From the NCBI RefSeq assembly GCF_024807145.1, contig NZ_JANUCA010000009.1, positions 1 through 64,000 on the forward strand: DNA of 64,000 nucleotides, written 5' to 3'. Shown piece by piece: positions 47,120-56,708 of the stretch (the stretch's first letter is position 1; each line of letters opens with the position of its first letter). The stretch comes from Microbacterium sp. AK031 (GTDB lineage: Bacteria; Actinomycetota; Actinomycetes; Actinomycetales; Microbacteriaceae). The notes under the pieces are model-generated. The model searched no databases, was not told the DNA's origin, and was given only the letters and a program-made list of their open reading frames with translations. A program made the position numbers and the translations under genes.

Positions 47120-47377
47120 GAACTCCGAGTCGAGAAGTCCGAAGCTTTGAGATGGGCAAGCTTTTAGATGGGCGAGGGGCGGCGAAGCCGCCCGCCCCTC
47201 GCCAGGTGCGATGCAGTTACCCGAAAACTGACCGCAGGTGGTCGATCACCGTCTGCCTACCCTGGGGCAAAGAGACCGACCGAACGCGAAGCGTTGATCT
47301 AATTCTGCTGCGGTGCGTGCACGTTGTCTGTAGGTATTTTGGGGGACAAGGATTCGTCCTCCCTGCAAGCGCGGAGC
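47120..47377. other. Intergenic region between the two-component operon and accE
   Basis: These 258 bases contain the terminator at 47171-47203. The rest (47204-47377) is visibly less GC-rich than its neighbours, with AATTCTGCTGCGG and TAGGTATTTTGGGGGAC stretches. A GGGGGAC/GTCCTCCC-like imperfect hairpin lies at 47341-47363. I see no gene or tRNA in it. Confidence 0.5.
47171..47203 (+). terminator. Terminator of the methyltransferase/two-component block
   Basis: GGCGAGGGGCGG and CCGCCCCTCGCC form a 12-bp perfect stem around a 9-base loop, 52 bases after the last stop on the plus strand. The T tract is weak. Confidence 0.75.
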
Positions 47378-47599
47378 TCAGCCCGAGAAACGTCCCCAGG
47401 GGATGTCGCGGCGTAGCGGCGTGCGCAGCGGACGTCGGGTGCGCTGCCACGCTGAGATCCGCGGTTCCTCGGCGACAGCATCCGCCGTCTCGGTGCTGTA
47501 GGCGTCGCTGACGACGGCCACGAGTGCAGCGAGCTCTTCTTCGCTGGCGGCGCCGCGGATGATCCGCACGTCGGCTGAGGGTTGGTCCGGTGCGGTCAC
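47378..47599 (-). CDS. accE: Acyl-CoA carboxylase epsilon subunit
   Basis: A 73-residue protein. The N-terminal part ([20 protein letters not shown]) is the start of the actinobacterial epsilon subunit, and the C-terminus is Trp/Arg-rich ([20 protein letters not shown]), as in AccE/PccE proteins, where the tail contacts the beta subunit. Its GTG overlaps the accD stop by four bases. Epsilon subunits stabilise the AccA3-AccD complex (family knowledge). Confidence 0.9.
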   Translation of the reverse strand: MTAPDQPSADVRIIRGAASEEELAALVAVVSDAYSTETADAVAEEPRISAWQRTRRPLRTPLRRDIPWGRFSG

Positions 47600-49182
47600 A
47601 GCGGGATGTTCCCGTGCTTCTTCGGCGGAAGGTCACTGCGCTTGCCGCGGAGCGATCTCAGCGCCTTGGCGATCGAGACGCGCGTGTTCGCAGGTTCGAT
47701 GATGCCGTCGATCTCACCGCGTTCTGCGGCGAGGAACGGTGAGGTGACGCTGTAGGTGTACTCATTCGCGAGGCGGGTGCGGACCGCTTTGACGTCTTCG
47801 CCGGCCTCTTCCGCCTTCTTGATCTCGCCGCGGTAGAGGATGTTGACCGCACCCTGGCCGCCCATGACGGCGATCTCGGCCGTGGGCCATGCGAGGTTGA
47901 CGTCTGCGCCGAGCTGCTTGGAGCCCATGACGATATAGGCGCCGCCGTAGGCCTTGCGGAGGATCACGGTGACCAGCGGCACAGTCGCCTCAGCGTAGGC
48001 GTAGATGAGCTTCGCGCCACGCCGGATGACGCCCGTCCACTCCTGGTCGGTGCCGGGAAGATAGCCGGGCACGTCGACGAGAGTGACGATCGGGATCGAG
48101 AAGGCGTCGCAGAAGCGCACGAAACGGCTGGCCTTCTCTCCGGCTTCGATGTTCAGCGTTCCTGCCATCTGCGATGGCTGGTTGGCGATGATGCCGACCG
48201 AGCGCCCTTCGACGCGGCCGAAGCCGATGACGATGTTCGGGGCGAACAGCGGCTGCACTTCGAGGAAGTCATCGTCGATGACGTGGTCGATGACCGTGTG
48301 GATGTCGTAGGGCTGGTTGGCGGAGTCGGGGATGATCGTATTCAGTGTGCGATCAGCATCCGTGGTCTCCCATTCGAAGTCGCTTTCATAACCGGGGATC
48401 TCGGCCATGTTGTTGTCGGGCAGGAAGCCGAGCAGCGTGCGCGCATAATCGATCGCGTCGTCCTCGTCTTCAGCGAGGTAGTGCGCGACGCCCGAGCGGG
48501 TGTTGTGGGTGAGGGCGCCGCCGAGTTCTTCCATGCCGACGTCTTCGCCGGTGACGGTCTTGATGACGTCGGGGCCGGTGACGAACATCTGGCTGGTTTT
48601 GTCGACCATGATGACGAAGTCGGTGAGGGCGGGGCCGTAGACGGCGCCGCCGGCGGCCGGGCCCATGATGATCGAGATCTGCGGGATGACGCCGGAGGAG
48701 CGCGTGTTCAGGCGGAAGATCTCGCCGTACTTGCTGAGGGCGAGCACGCCTTCTTGGATGCGGGCGCCGCCGGAGTCGAGGATGCCGATGACCGGGATGC
48801 CGCCTTGGAGTGCGTACTCCATGATCTTGATGATCTTGTCGCCGGACACCTCGCCGAGGGAGCCGCCGAAGGTGGTGAAGTCTTGGGAGTAGACGGCGAC
48901 GGTGCGGCCGTGGATGGTGCCGATGCCGGTGACGACCGAGTCGCCATACGGGCGATTGCGGTCCATGCCGAAGGAGGTGGTGCGGTGGCGCACGTACTCG
49001 TCGAATTCGACGAAGCTGCCGGGGTCGACGAGCAGTTCGATGCGCTCGCGGGCGGTCATCTTGCCTTTGGCGTGCTGCTTCTCCTTCGCCTTCGTCTCGG
49101 CGTCGACCACTGCTTCGCTGTAGCGCGCGCGGAGGTCGGCGATCTTGCCGGCGGTCGTGGAGAGGTCAGGGGTGTCCGTCAC
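47596..49182 (-). CDS. accD: Acyl-CoA carboxylase beta subunit (carboxyltransferase)
   Basis: A 528-residue carboxyltransferase, propionyl/acetyl-CoA type. It begins with [13 protein letters not shown] and [19 protein letters not shown], has the two crotonase-like halves, oxyanion-hole glycines in [20 protein letters not shown], and [19 protein letters not shown] in the second half. The GTG at 49182 gives the usual N-terminus; the longer frame to 49287 adds 35 unrelated residues. It is coupled to accE. Confidence 0.95.
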   Translation of the reverse strand: MTDTPDLSTTAGKIADLRARYSEAVVDAETKAKEKQHAKGKMTARERIELLVDPGSFVEFDEYVRHRTTSFGMDRNRPYGDSVVTGIGTIHGRTVAVYSQDFTTFGGSLGEVSGDKIIKIMEYALQGGIPVIGILDSGGARIQEGVLALSKYGEIFRLNTRSSGVIPQISIIMGPAAGGAVYGPALTDFVIMVDKTSQMFVTGPDVIKTVTGEDVGMEELGGALTHNTRSGVAHYLAEDEDDAIDYARTLLGFLPDNNMAEIPGYESDFEWETTDADRTLNTIIPDSANQPYDIHTVIDHVIDDDFLEVQPLFAPNIVIGFGRVEGRSVGIIANQPSQMAGTLNIEAGEKASRFVRFCDAFSIPIVTLVDVPGYLPGTDQEWTGVIRRGAKLIYAYAEATVPLVTVILRKAYGGAYIVMGSKQLGADVNLAWPTAEIAVMGGQGAVNILYRGEIKKAEEAGEDVKAVRTRLANEYTYSVTSPFLAAERGEIDGIIEPANTRVSIAKALRSLRGKRSDLPPKKHGNIPL

Positions 49183-49309
49183 GGATTCCACACTAGCGGC
49201 GGGGAGCGGGGTCACGTTGGATGCTCGCCACAACGGGTTGGTCGATCCTTTGGTGAGAGTGGCTGGCTGCCAGTGCGCCGTGTTCATGCCGAGGGCGCAG
49301 CCGTACCCA

Positions 49310-49615
49310 TCACAAGACGAATCGCCACACGTACTCCAATCCGTCGACGGGGCGGAACCATGCGACCGTGATCACCGTCTCATCCGGATCAGTTGCGCAC
49401 AGGCACAGTTCGATCTCCTCGGTCGGCAGCACCTGACCCCACAGTTGCGTGCGCGCGATAATGTCACCGCTGTCGCGGAACACGCGTACGAAGTCTGCGG
49501 CCTCCCGGCCATCGTTGACGACGATCGGATGAGTCGCGTCGGCCCGCATCACCCGCCAGGGCACGCGGTACGCAGGCGGCGGCGGCAATTCGTTCGGATC
49601 GACGGGTCTCAACAT
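49310..49615 (-). CDS. Hypothetical protein, 101 aa
   Basis: A 101-residue soluble protein with a Pro-rich start ([19 protein letters not shown]), a middle rich in Asp and Val and a C-terminal EYVWRFVL. No signal peptide, membrane segment or known motif is seen. The predicted beta-rich pattern (alternating Val/Ile strands, e.g. [12 protein letters not shown]) could form a small sandwich fold. It lies 128 bases upstream of accD on the same strand; functional links are unknown. Confidence 0.65.
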   Translation of the reverse strand: MLRPVDPNELPPPPAYRVPWRVMRADATHPIVVNDGREAADFVRVFRDSGDIIARTQLWGQVLPTEEIELCLCATDPDETVITVAWFRPVDGLEYVWRFVL

Positions 49616-49690
49616 GACCCTGACGGTAGGAGCGGCATCCGACGCCTTGGTCCGGCTCAGCCGGCCGCATCCATGATCGGTGGGGAATGC

Positions 49691-50638
49691 TCAGATATCG
49701 GAGTCGGTGGAGACGGAGTCGCCTGCGCCGAGTGCCTTGCGATTGCGATGCGTGAGGTCGCTGACCTTGTGACCGACCCACCCTGCACCCCGGGCCACTG
49801 TCCCGGCAGCGCCGGCCACAGCAGACCCGGCGTACCGCGCTCCGCGCAGCATCCGAGTCTCGATCTTCTCGGTACCCGTCACGGGCTCGAGCTCGGCAGG
49901 TAGTGCCGCCGGTGCCACGCCGAACGCGCGACGCGACGTGGTGAGCACGCGCCTGCCGAGGAGGTGGTTGCCCGCACCGCCGACCGCAGCTCCGACGCCG
50001 AACGGCAGCGCCTTGCCGAGGAAGGACGCGCCGCCTGCCGCCGCGAAATGCCTGACGAACATCGTCTTGAGCCGGTCCACGACAGGACCCACCGCCGCAC
50101 GGGGGAGCGACTTGGTCACGAGCTCGCCCCAGTACGATGAACGGCTCGTTCCGCGGTCCGTGGCCTGCCTCGCGAGCTGGCCGACCAGGTCGACGCCCTC
50201 CTTGCCGAGCATCAGCGTCATCACCAGCGCCCGCGCGCGATCGGGATTCTCGATCGCGATGCCATGAACCTCCGCGAGCGACTGGGCGAACAGCGCTGTC
50301 GACTCCACGAATCCGACGGTCTCCACTCCTGAGAGCGCCAGCGTGATACCGGTTCCGATACCGGGGACGACAGCTGTCGCTCCGACCGCCGCGCCACCCG
50401 TGGTGACGGCCGCGAGATACCGGCGCTCGAGAATGCGCACGAGCTGATCGGGCGTGGCCTGCGGATTGCGCAGTCGGATGCTGCGGATGTGAGCCAGCAC
50501 GAGCGGGCGCTGAATCGCGAGCACTCGATCAAGACCGCGCACCGCGGCCGGATGCTCGTCCGAGCCCACGGGCGGGACGCTCTTCTCCCAGGCGGAGTCG
50601 TCTGGGAGGGAATGTATCTTGTGCACCTTCTTAGCCAC
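49691..50638 (-). CDS. Conserved hypothetical protein with Gly/Ala-rich hydrophobic core (EcsC-like at best)
   Basis: A 315-residue protein. After a charged N-terminus, residues 85-150 carry AAVTTGGAAVGATAVVPGIG, TGITLALSGVETVGFVES and a helical LAEVHGIAIE stretch. Residues 215-245 repeat the Gly/Ala pattern (GKALPFGVGAAVGGAGNHLL). The helix-loop layout recalls EcsC-family proteins, but I cannot prove that. The C-terminus is basic then acidic (RNRKALGAG, STDSDI). No signal peptide. Role unknown. Confidence 0.65.
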   Translation of the reverse strand: MAKKVHKIHSLPDDSAWEKSVPPVGSDEHPAAVRGLDRVLAIQRPLVLAHIRSIRLRNPQATPDQLVRILERRYLAAVTTGGAAVGATAVVPGIGTGITLALSGVETVGFVESTALFAQSLAEVHGIAIENPDRARALVMTLMLGKEGVDLVGQLARQATDRGTSRSSYWGELVTKSLPRAAVGPVVDRLKTMFVRHFAAAGGASFLGKALPFGVGAAVGGAGNHLLGRRVLTTSRRAFGVAPAALPAELEPVTGTEKIETRMLRGARYAGSAVAGAAGTVARGAGWVGHKVSDLTHRNRKALGAGDSVSTDSDI

Positions 50639-50671
50639 AGCACGATCTTAGATACGACGGCAGGGAGAAAG

Positions 50672-50708
50672 CAGAGAGCCGCGCACTTCGGAAGGGCGCG
50701 GCTCTCTG
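50672..50708 (-). terminator. Hairpin terminator after the nucleotidyltransferase gene
   Basis: CAGAGAGCCGCGC and its exact complement make a 13-bp stem; the loop region ACTTCGGAAGG can fold further. On the minus strand the stem is followed by CTTTCTCCCTG, a short pyrimidine tract. It starts 12 bases after the stop at 50720. Confidence 0.85.
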
Positions 50709-50719
50709 GAGATCGAAGG

Positions 50720-51412
50720 TCAGACGAACAGATTCGCCCGCTCGAGGTCTTCGGCGAAGTCGACCTCGACGGCGTACAGGTCCGAGACGTCCATCGGCTC
50801 GAGCAGCAGACCGTCTTCTGCGATCGCCAGCTCGAGGCCGCGCTCGAAGTAGTCCTGGTCCTCGACGCGCTGCAGCTGACGAATGAACGCCTTCTTGTTC
50901 GCGGACGAGATGTAGTTGATTCCGACAGCCTCACCGAGGCCGCCCTTGACGGTCTTCGACAGCTCGTTGATGAAGCCCTCTGCGGTGACGGTGTACTTGA
51001 CCTCTTCGTCGCTCACCTTGGACGTGTTGACCGTGACGAAGGACTGGTCGCGCTCGATGAACTCGATCGCGCGCCCCAGGATGCGGGGGTCGAAGACCAC
51101 GTCGCCGTTCATCCAGAGCACGCCACTCTTACCCGTGACGTTGAGTGCGCGCAGCAGGCTCTTGGAGGTGTTGGTCTCGTCGTAACGCTCGTTGTGCACG
51201 TAGTTCACGTGCGGGAACGCCTCGATGATCGTCTCGGCCCGGTACCCGACGACGGCGGTGATGCGGGCGTCGCTGCCGAAAGCGGCACGGATGTTCTCGT
51301 GCTGCTGCTGCATGATCGTGCGTCCGTCGCTGAGCTCGGTCAGCGGCTTAGGAAGGGCGCGGCCGAGGCGCGAGCCCATGCCGGCGGCAAGAATGACGGT
51401 CTGAAGAGTCAC
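50720..51412 (-). CDS. Sugar-phosphate/choline-phosphate nucleotidyltransferase
   Basis: A 230-residue NTP_transferase. VILAAGMGSRLGRALPKPL is the nucleotide-binding signature, LWMNGDVVFDPR contains the metal Asp near residue 105, and the C-terminal VDFAEDLERA provides the second metal ligand. This short LicC/HddC-like form makes CDP- or other NDP-activated alcohols or sugars for cell-surface polymers. The exact substrate is not readable. It stands alone between a hypothetical gene and the ABC exporter. Confidence 0.85.
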   Translation of the reverse strand: MTLQTVILAAGMGSRLGRALPKPLTELSDGRTIMQQQHENIRAAFGSDARITAVVGYRAETIIEAFPHVNYVHNERYDETNTSKSLLRALNVTGKSGVLWMNGDVVFDPRILGRAIEFIERDQSFVTVNTSKVSDEEVKYTVTAEGFINELSKTVKGGLGEAVGINYISSANKKAFIRQLQRVEDQDYFERGLELAIAEDGLLLEPMDVSDLYAVEVDFAEDLERANLFV

Positions 51413-51647
51413 GAATACTCCTTAAAGAGAAATCTGTGTTCACGGTCGGTTCACCGACCAGACACTTCTTCGTGCCGTTTTCATGTTAGCGATGCACCCT
51501 GTGAACGCCCGGGTCAGGTCGCCGCCGTTGCCGTTTCGTGATCGAGTACACACCTGACGCACAGGTCGAACGTCGTGGGAACCAGGCCCTGACTGAATTG
51601 TTTCGCTGGACCCTCGGAATGTCCAGTCCCATTGATACCGTAGGACG

Positions 51648-53438
51648 GTGACTGCTTCTCCAGATGACCACGCCGATCGGCCGGACGACGTGACGGCCAC
51701 CCCCATCGAAGGCTCGGCGAAGACGCCTCCGGCGAAGACACCTCCGGCGAAGACGGCGGCGGCGAAGGCGAAGAGCACAGCGGTGAAGACGAAGAGCACA
51801 GCGGCGAAGACGAAGAGCACAGCGGCGAAGTCGACGGCAGCAGCTGCGCCGAAGACGGCGGCCGCCAAGACGATGGCAGAGAAGGCGGCGGCAGTGAAGT
51901 CGGGCGAGGCCAAGGCCGCAGCCGCGAAGACAGCTGCCGCACGGACCACCGCGGCGAAGACCGCAGCGGCGAAGTCGGCTGCCGCTCGTTCCGCGGCGAC
52001 CAAGACCGCGACCAAGACGGCAGCGGCGAAGGCAGCGGCGGCGAAGGCGGCCGCAGCGAAGGCCGCCGCGGCGAAGGCGGCAGCGGGGAAGTCGGCTGCC
52101 GCGAAGGACGCCGAGGCGAAGGCCGCCGCTGAGGAAGCGGCCGAGAGGGCTCGCGCCGCTGTCGACACAGGTGCGCAGGAAACACCGCAAGCGGTGACGG
52201 ACGAGCCAGACGCGACCGCACCCAAGACGTCATCTCGCAAGCCGGCGGCCAAGCGCACGACGGCGAACAAGACCACGGCGACGAAACCGACGACGAAACC
52301 GCGGACGACGAAGCCGCGCGGAGCGGGCCCGTCGACGCGGCCCAAGCCCGTCGTCGCTGCCGACGCTGCCGCGCCGACCTCCGAGACGGTTGCGTCGCCG
52401 GCTGTCGAGATCGAGCCATCGGTACAGGCTGCTGTCGCCGAAGACGTCCTCTTCACCGAGCTCCGCGCTGCAGAGCTGGCCGAGGCTGAGTCGATCACTC
52501 GCCCTGAGGCTGTCCAGCCGATTGCTGAATCGGCGGAGCCTGCGGCTGCAGCCGTGCCCGAGGCTGAGCCCGCAGCGCCCGCAGCTCCCGATACCGACAC
52601 ATCCGTCGACGCCGAGACGAGCGATCCCGAGGTCATCCCCGCCCCGGCCGATGACACGGTCACTGCGCCGGCATTCGCGCAGCACGCCGTCATCCTTCGC
52701 GACCTCGTCAAGGACTTCGGCGACCAGCGTGCGGTGAACGGCATCGACCTCACGGTTCCGGCCGGCTCGTTCTACGGCATCGTCGGACCGAACGGCGCGG
52801 GAAAGACGACCACGTTGTCGATCCTGGCAGGACTCCTCCGTGCGTCCTCGGGTCAGGTGGTGGTCTGCGGAATCGACCAGACCGAAGATGCACTCGGCGC
52901 CAAGCGACTGATGGGTGTGCTTCCCGATCGGCTGCGTACATTCGATCGCCTCACCGGACGGCAGCTGCTGCATTACTACGGTCTGCTGCGCGGGCTGGCA
53001 TCCGACGTGATCGACAAGCGCACAGCAGATCTCGCCCGCGCGTTCGATCTCGCCGACGCACTGAATCGTGTCGTCTCCGATTACTCGGCTGGCATGACGA
53101 AGAAGATCATGCTCGCAGGTGCCATGATCCATTCGCCGCGCGTTCTCGTGCTCGATGAGCCGTTCGAGGCCGTCGATCCGGTCTCATCCGCAGTGATCCT
53201 CGACATACTGCGCGCGTACGTCGCGCACGGGGGCACGGTCATCCTGTCTAGTCACGGCATGGACCTTGTCGAACGGGTGTGCTCGCGGGTGGCGATCATC
53301 GTCGGCGGTGACGTGCTCGCGGAGGGGACGATCGACGAGGTTCGCGCAGGTCAGTCGCTCGAGGCGCGATTCGTCGAGCTCTCCGGCGGTATCGGAGAGG
53401 TGGAGGGTCTCGAGTGGTTGCACACGTTCTCCGACTGA
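51648..53438 (+). CDS. ABC exporter ATPase with a 345-residue Lys/Ala-rich N-terminal tail
   Basis: A 596-residue protein. Residues about 23-166 are Lys/Ala/Thr repeats (TAAAKTAAARTTAAKTAAAK-like), as in histone H1 tails; residues 170-340 are Pro/Ala/Glu-rich and look disordered. The ATPase covers about 346-596: Walker A IVGPNGAGKTT near 381, a signature-like SDYSAGMTKK near 478 and Walker B VLVLDEPFEAVDP near 500. The GTG at 51648 starts the frame; no stop breaks tail and cassette, so the fusion is real in sequence. It overlaps the membrane partner gene by 25 bases. Confidence 0.88.
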   Translation: MTASPDDHADRPDDVTATPIEGSAKTPPAKTPPAKTAAAKAKSTAVKTKSTAAKTKSTAAKSTAAAAPKTAAAKTMAEKAAAVKSGEAKAAAAKTAAARTTAAKTAAAKSAAARSAATKTATKTAAAKAAAAKAAAAKAAAAKAAAGKSAAAKDAEAKAAAEEAAERARAAVDTGAQETPQAVTDEPDATAPKTSSRKPAAKRTTANKTTATKPTTKPRTTKPRGAGPSTRPKPVVAADAAAPTSETVASPAVEIEPSVQAAVAEDVLFTELRAAELAEAESITRPEAVQPIAESAEPAAAAVPEAEPAAPAAPDTDTSVDAETSDPEVIPAPADDTVTAPAFAQHAVILRDLVKDFGDQRAVNGIDLTVPAGSFYGIVGPNGAGKTTTLSILAGLLRASSGQVVVCGIDQTEDALGAKRLMGVLPDRLRTFDRLTGRQLLHYYGLLRGLASDVIDKRTADLARAFDLADALNRVVSDYSAGMTKKIMLAGAMIHSPRVLVLDEPFEAVDPVSSAVILDILRAYVAHGGTVILSSHGMDLVERVCSRVAIIVGGDVLAEGTIDEVRAGQSLEARFVELSGGIGEVEGLEWLHTFSD

Positions 53439-54979
53439 GGCTGACGCTGATGCTCGGTGTCCTTCGCGGCGGCCGAGCACTGCGCACTCTGCTCGGGCTC
53501 GCCGCGGTGGTGATCGTGACCGTGGCGGTCTGCATAGCCGTGCTGAGTCTCGCCGACGCACCGCTCGCCGTCGCGCGTGCCGTGATCGTTCTCGGCGGCA
53601 CCGCCGTTCTGCTCGGATTCCTGATCGGACCGATCCTCACGGGAGCGGTGGATCAGCTCGACCCGCGCCGGTTCACCGTCTTCGGTGTCGACGAACGGCA
53701 TATGCCGTGGATCCTCGCTCTCGCCTCGCTGGTCAGCGTGCCCTCGTTCGCCCTGCTCGCCGTCGGCGTGTGCATCGTGATCCTGGCCGTGCAGCTGGGG
53801 GCGCCGTGGATCACGGCGGTGCTCGTGTCGCTTCTCGTCGTCGTCGCATCTGCGCTCGCCGCTCGCATCGGGATGTCGCTGAGCGCATTGCTGCTGCCGG
53901 AGCGGCGTTCGCGAGAGCTCACGGCACTGTTCGCACTCGCGGTCGTCGTCGTGGCCTTTCCTGTCGCGGTGTTCCTCGCATCGCTGGAGTGGGACGGCGC
54001 AGTGCCCAGTCCCGTGGCGATAGCGACCACGGTCGTCGGCTTCACGCCGTTCGCTGCGATTCCCGCGTTCCCGTTCGCGATCGCCGCCGGAGACGTCGTC
54101 GGCGCGTGGATCAGCGGAATCGTCGCCGTCGTGACAGTGGCGGCCCTATGGCTGACATGGTCGTGGGTCGTACGTCGACTGCTCACGACCACCGAGCGAC
54201 CGGCCGCGTCGCGCGAGCGCGCGGGACTCGGCTGGTTCGCGCTGCTGCCAAGCAACGCCTTCGGTGCGATCGCCGCGCGGAGCCTCGTGTACTGGCTGCG
54301 CGATCGCCGCTACATCGTGAACATCATCGTCGTCCCCATCGCCGGAATCCTCACGGTCTTCCCGCTGCTCGTCGCAGGCGTGCCGCTGTACATCGCGGCC
54401 CTCGTTCCTGTGCCGCTCATGGCCCTCTTCTTCGGCTGGCTGCCGCACAATGATGTGGCGTACGACTCCACAGCGTTCTGGACGCACGTCGCCAGCGGCG
54501 TGCGCGGGCTGCCGGACCGCTTCGGCCGGCTCGTTCCGATCGCACTGGTGGCGATTCCCGTGCTCGCGATCGCGATCCCGCTGACTCTCGCTCTCATCGA
54601 GAGCTGGTACCTGCTGCTTCCGATGATCGGCCTCGCGGCCAGCCTGTTCCTCTCAGGCCTGGGCCTGTCCAGCATCTCGTCCGTCGTCTCGCCATATGCC
54701 GTCTCGCGACCGGGAGACAGCCCGTTCCAGCAGCCGCAGCGATCGGCATCCCGTGGCTCTTTCGGCCCCGCCGCTGCCTTCATCGGCACTTTGGTCGTCT
54801 GCGCCCCGACCCTCTGGCTGTTCATCATGACGATCATCACGGACGGGGTCTACAACCCGTTGACGTTCTGGGTGGGCCTGGGCACCGGCGTCATCGTCCT
54901 CACTCTCGGCGCGTTCACCGGCGGACGCATCTACGACCGCGGCGGGGCGCGACTCATGGAGTTCGTCGAGACCGCATGA
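53414..54979 (+). CDS. ABC exporter membrane protein
   Basis: A 521-residue integral membrane protein with twelve or so hydrophobic segments. It begins VVAHVLRLRLTLMLGVLRGG, an arginine/leucine-rich start typical of exporter permeases next to Gram-positive ATPases. The GTG at 53414 has GGAGG six bases upstream, inside the end of the ATPase gene; ATG 53450 is the alternative. Large cytoplasmic loop near residues 255-280 (RRLLTTTERPAASRERAGLG). Substrate unknown; it works with the Lys/Ala-tailed ATPase. Confidence 0.88.
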   Translation: MVAHVLRLRLTLMLGVLRGGRALRTLLGLAAVVIVTVAVCIAVLSLADAPLAVARAVIVLGGTAVLLGFLIGPILTGAVDQLDPRRFTVFGVDERHMPWILALASLVSVPSFALLAVGVCIVILAVQLGAPWITAVLVSLLVVVASALAARIGMSLSALLLPERRSRELTALFALAVVVVAFPVAVFLASLEWDGAVPSPVAIATTVVGFTPFAAIPAFPFAIAAGDVVGAWISGIVAVVTVAALWLTWSWVVRRLLTTTERPAASRERAGLGWFALLPSNAFGAIAARSLVYWLRDRRYIVNIIVVPIAGILTVFPLLVAGVPLYIAALVPVPLMALFFGWLPHNDVAYDSTAFWTHVASGVRGLPDRFGRLVPIALVAIPVLAIAIPLTLALIESWYLLLPMIGLAASLFLSGLGLSSISSVVSPYAVSRPGDSPFQQPQRSASRGSFGPAAAFIGTLVVCAPTLWLFIMTIITDGVYNPLTFWVGLGTGVIVLTLGAFTGGRIYDRGGARLMEFVETA

Positions 54980-55029
54980 TCGTACGATCCGCGCCCCGCA
55001 CGGGCCTCGGGGCGATTAGACTCACCGCT

Positions 55030-55296
55030 ATGAGTACTCCGCTGGACAGCCCCGATCAGGGCGGCGTGGCAACGCTTGATCGCGAACTGGAAGAACTTCT
55101 CAACGAAGAGAACCTCGAGCCGGGCGACCACGAGCGCTTCTCGCATTACGTGAAGAAGGACAAGATCCTCGAGTCGGCGATCTCCGGAAAGCCCGTGCGC
55201 GCCCTGTGCGGCAAGAAATGGACACCGGGTCGCGACCCGGAGAAGTTCCCGATCTGCCCCACCTGCAAGGAGATCTACGAGTCGATGGTCAACTGA
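55030..55296 (+). CDS. DUF3039 family protein
   Basis: An 88-residue small protein found across actinobacteria. The N-terminal half is acidic and helical (LDRELEELLNEENLEPGDHE). The C-terminal half has HYVKKDKIL, ALCGKKWTPGRDP and CPTCKEIYE: a His plus three Cys set that looks like a zinc site. The ATG at 55030 begins the family's usual N-terminus. Function unknown. It ends 24 bases from the convergent pncB. Confidence 0.85.
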   Translation: MSTPLDSPDQGGVATLDRELEELLNEENLEPGDHERFSHYVKKDKILESAISGKPVRALCGKKWTPGRDPEKFPICPTCKEIYESMVN

Positions 55297-55320
55297 CCGG
55301 ACTCGAGGTTCCGTCTCGAT

Positions 55321-56646
55321 CTATTCCGCGTCGACGAACACCGTCGGGATCGCAGGATCGGACTTGCTCAGCGCGAGCGCGCGCACCGGCATCTCCTCGC
55401 GGACTCGCATGTGGTGCTCGCGAGCGGATGCTGTTCCCTCCGCGCCCTCGTTAGCGCCGTCGATGTCGCCGCCGTCGACGAGCAGGACCTGCAGCGGGCG
55501 GGAATCCGGATGCTCTGACGCGGTGCTGATCTCCTCGAATCCATCTGAGACGACAACGGTCTCCGCAACGGCGACACCGTCACGCAGCGTGCGGAAGGCT
55601 GCCTTTCGACCGCCTTTGGAGGCCTTATCTGTCGATGCCTTCGCGACACCGACCCAGGAGCCTGACGGATCCTGGCGGGCGACGAGCTTGTAGACCATGC
55701 CCGCCGTCGGATAGCCGGACCCGGTCACCACCGAGGTCCCGACGCCGTAGAAGTCGACGGGTGACGCCGCCAGGGAGGCGATCGCGTACTCATCGAGGTC
55801 GCTCGTGACTGTGATCTTGGTGCCGGTCGCGCCGAGCTCGTCGAGCTGCGTGCGCACAGCGGCGGCGACCGTCGGGAGGTCACCGGAGTCGAGTCGCACG
55901 CCGCCGAGTTCGGTGCCGGCGACGCGGATGGCGGTCTCGACGCCGGTGCGGATGTCGTAGGTGTCCACGAGCAGCGTGGTGCTTGTGCCGAGGCTGTCGA
56001 CCTGCGCGCGGAAGGCGTCTTCCTCCGTGTCGTGCAGGAGCGTCCATGAATGCGCGGCCGTGCCCATGGTCGGGATCCCCCACTGCCGTCCGGCCTCGAG
56101 GTTGCTCGTCGAGCTGAACCCGGCGATGAACGCGGCTCGAGCCGCGGCGACCGCAGACATCTCAGCGGCTCGCCGCGAGCCCATCTCCGCCAGTGGGCGT
56201 TCACCAGCGGCCATGCTCATCCGCGAGGCCGCGGTCGCGACGGCCGAGTCGTGGTTGAGGACGCTCAATGCGAGGGTCTCCAGCACCACGGCATCCGCGA
56301 ATGTGCCCTCGACGGTGAGGATCGGGGAGCCGGGAAAGTACAGTTCCCCCTCGCGATAGCCGTGCACGGAACCGGTGAATCGATAGTTCTCGAGGTACTT
56401 CAGCGTCTCGGAATCCACGACCCCGCCGTCGTGCAGGAACCGCAGCTCTTCGTCGCCGAAGCGGAACTGGCGCATCAGCGAGAGCAGACGCCCTGTGCCG
56501 GCCACGACTCCGAAGCGCCGTCCGCCGGAGAGCCGCCTGGAGAACAGCTCGAAGACGCTGGGCCGCGCTGCGGTGCCATCGCGCAGCGCGGCTCCCAGCA
56601 TCGTGAGTTCGTATCGGTCGGTGAGCAGCGCCGTCGACGAGGTCAT
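55321..56646 (-). CDS. pncB: Nicotinate phosphoribosyltransferase
   Basis: A 441-residue enzyme of the NAD salvage pathway, making nicotinate mononucleotide from nicotinate and [22 protein letters not shown] is the characteristic N-terminus. The catalytic histidine lies in [18 protein letters not shown] near residue 200, and [16 protein letters not shown] is the PRPP-side motif. The start at 56646 is the only one that keeps the N-terminal motif. It faces murI across 62 bases. Confidence 0.94.
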   Translation of the reverse strand: MTSSTALLTDRYELTMLGAALRDGTAARPSVFELFSRRLSGGRRFGVVAGTGRLLSLMRQFRFGDEELRFLHDGGVVDSETLKYLENYRFTGSVHGYREGELYFPGSPILTVEGTFADAVVLETLALSVLNHDSAVATAASRMSMAAGERPLAEMGSRRAAEMSAVAAARAAFIAGFSSTSNLEAGRQWGIPTMGTAAHSWTLLHDTEEDAFRAQVDSLGTSTTLLVDTYDIRTGVETAIRVAGTELGGVRLDSGDLPTVAAAVRTQLDELGATGTKITVTSDLDEYAIASLAASPVDFYGVGTSVVTGSGYPTAGMVYKLVARQDPSGSWVGVAKASTDKASKGGRKAAFRTLRDGVAVAETVVVSDGFEEISTASEHPDSRPLQVLLVDGGDIDGANEGAEGTASAREHHMRVREEMPVRALALSKSDPAIPTVFVDAE

Positions 56647-56708
56647 GCGCTCAGCTTAGTGAGCGTGGCGAGTGCGTCGCGCCGACGGCGCGGGTAGGCT
56701 CGATAGTC

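Noticed and set aside
47204..47377. Possible tRNA or other known RNA gene
   Set aside because: I could not fold a cloverleaf or find a T-loop with matching stems.
51440..52753. Alanine/phenylalanine-rich minus-strand frame
   Set aside because: It is the reverse reading of the Lys/Ala-repeat tail, so its low-complexity repeats are a by-product.
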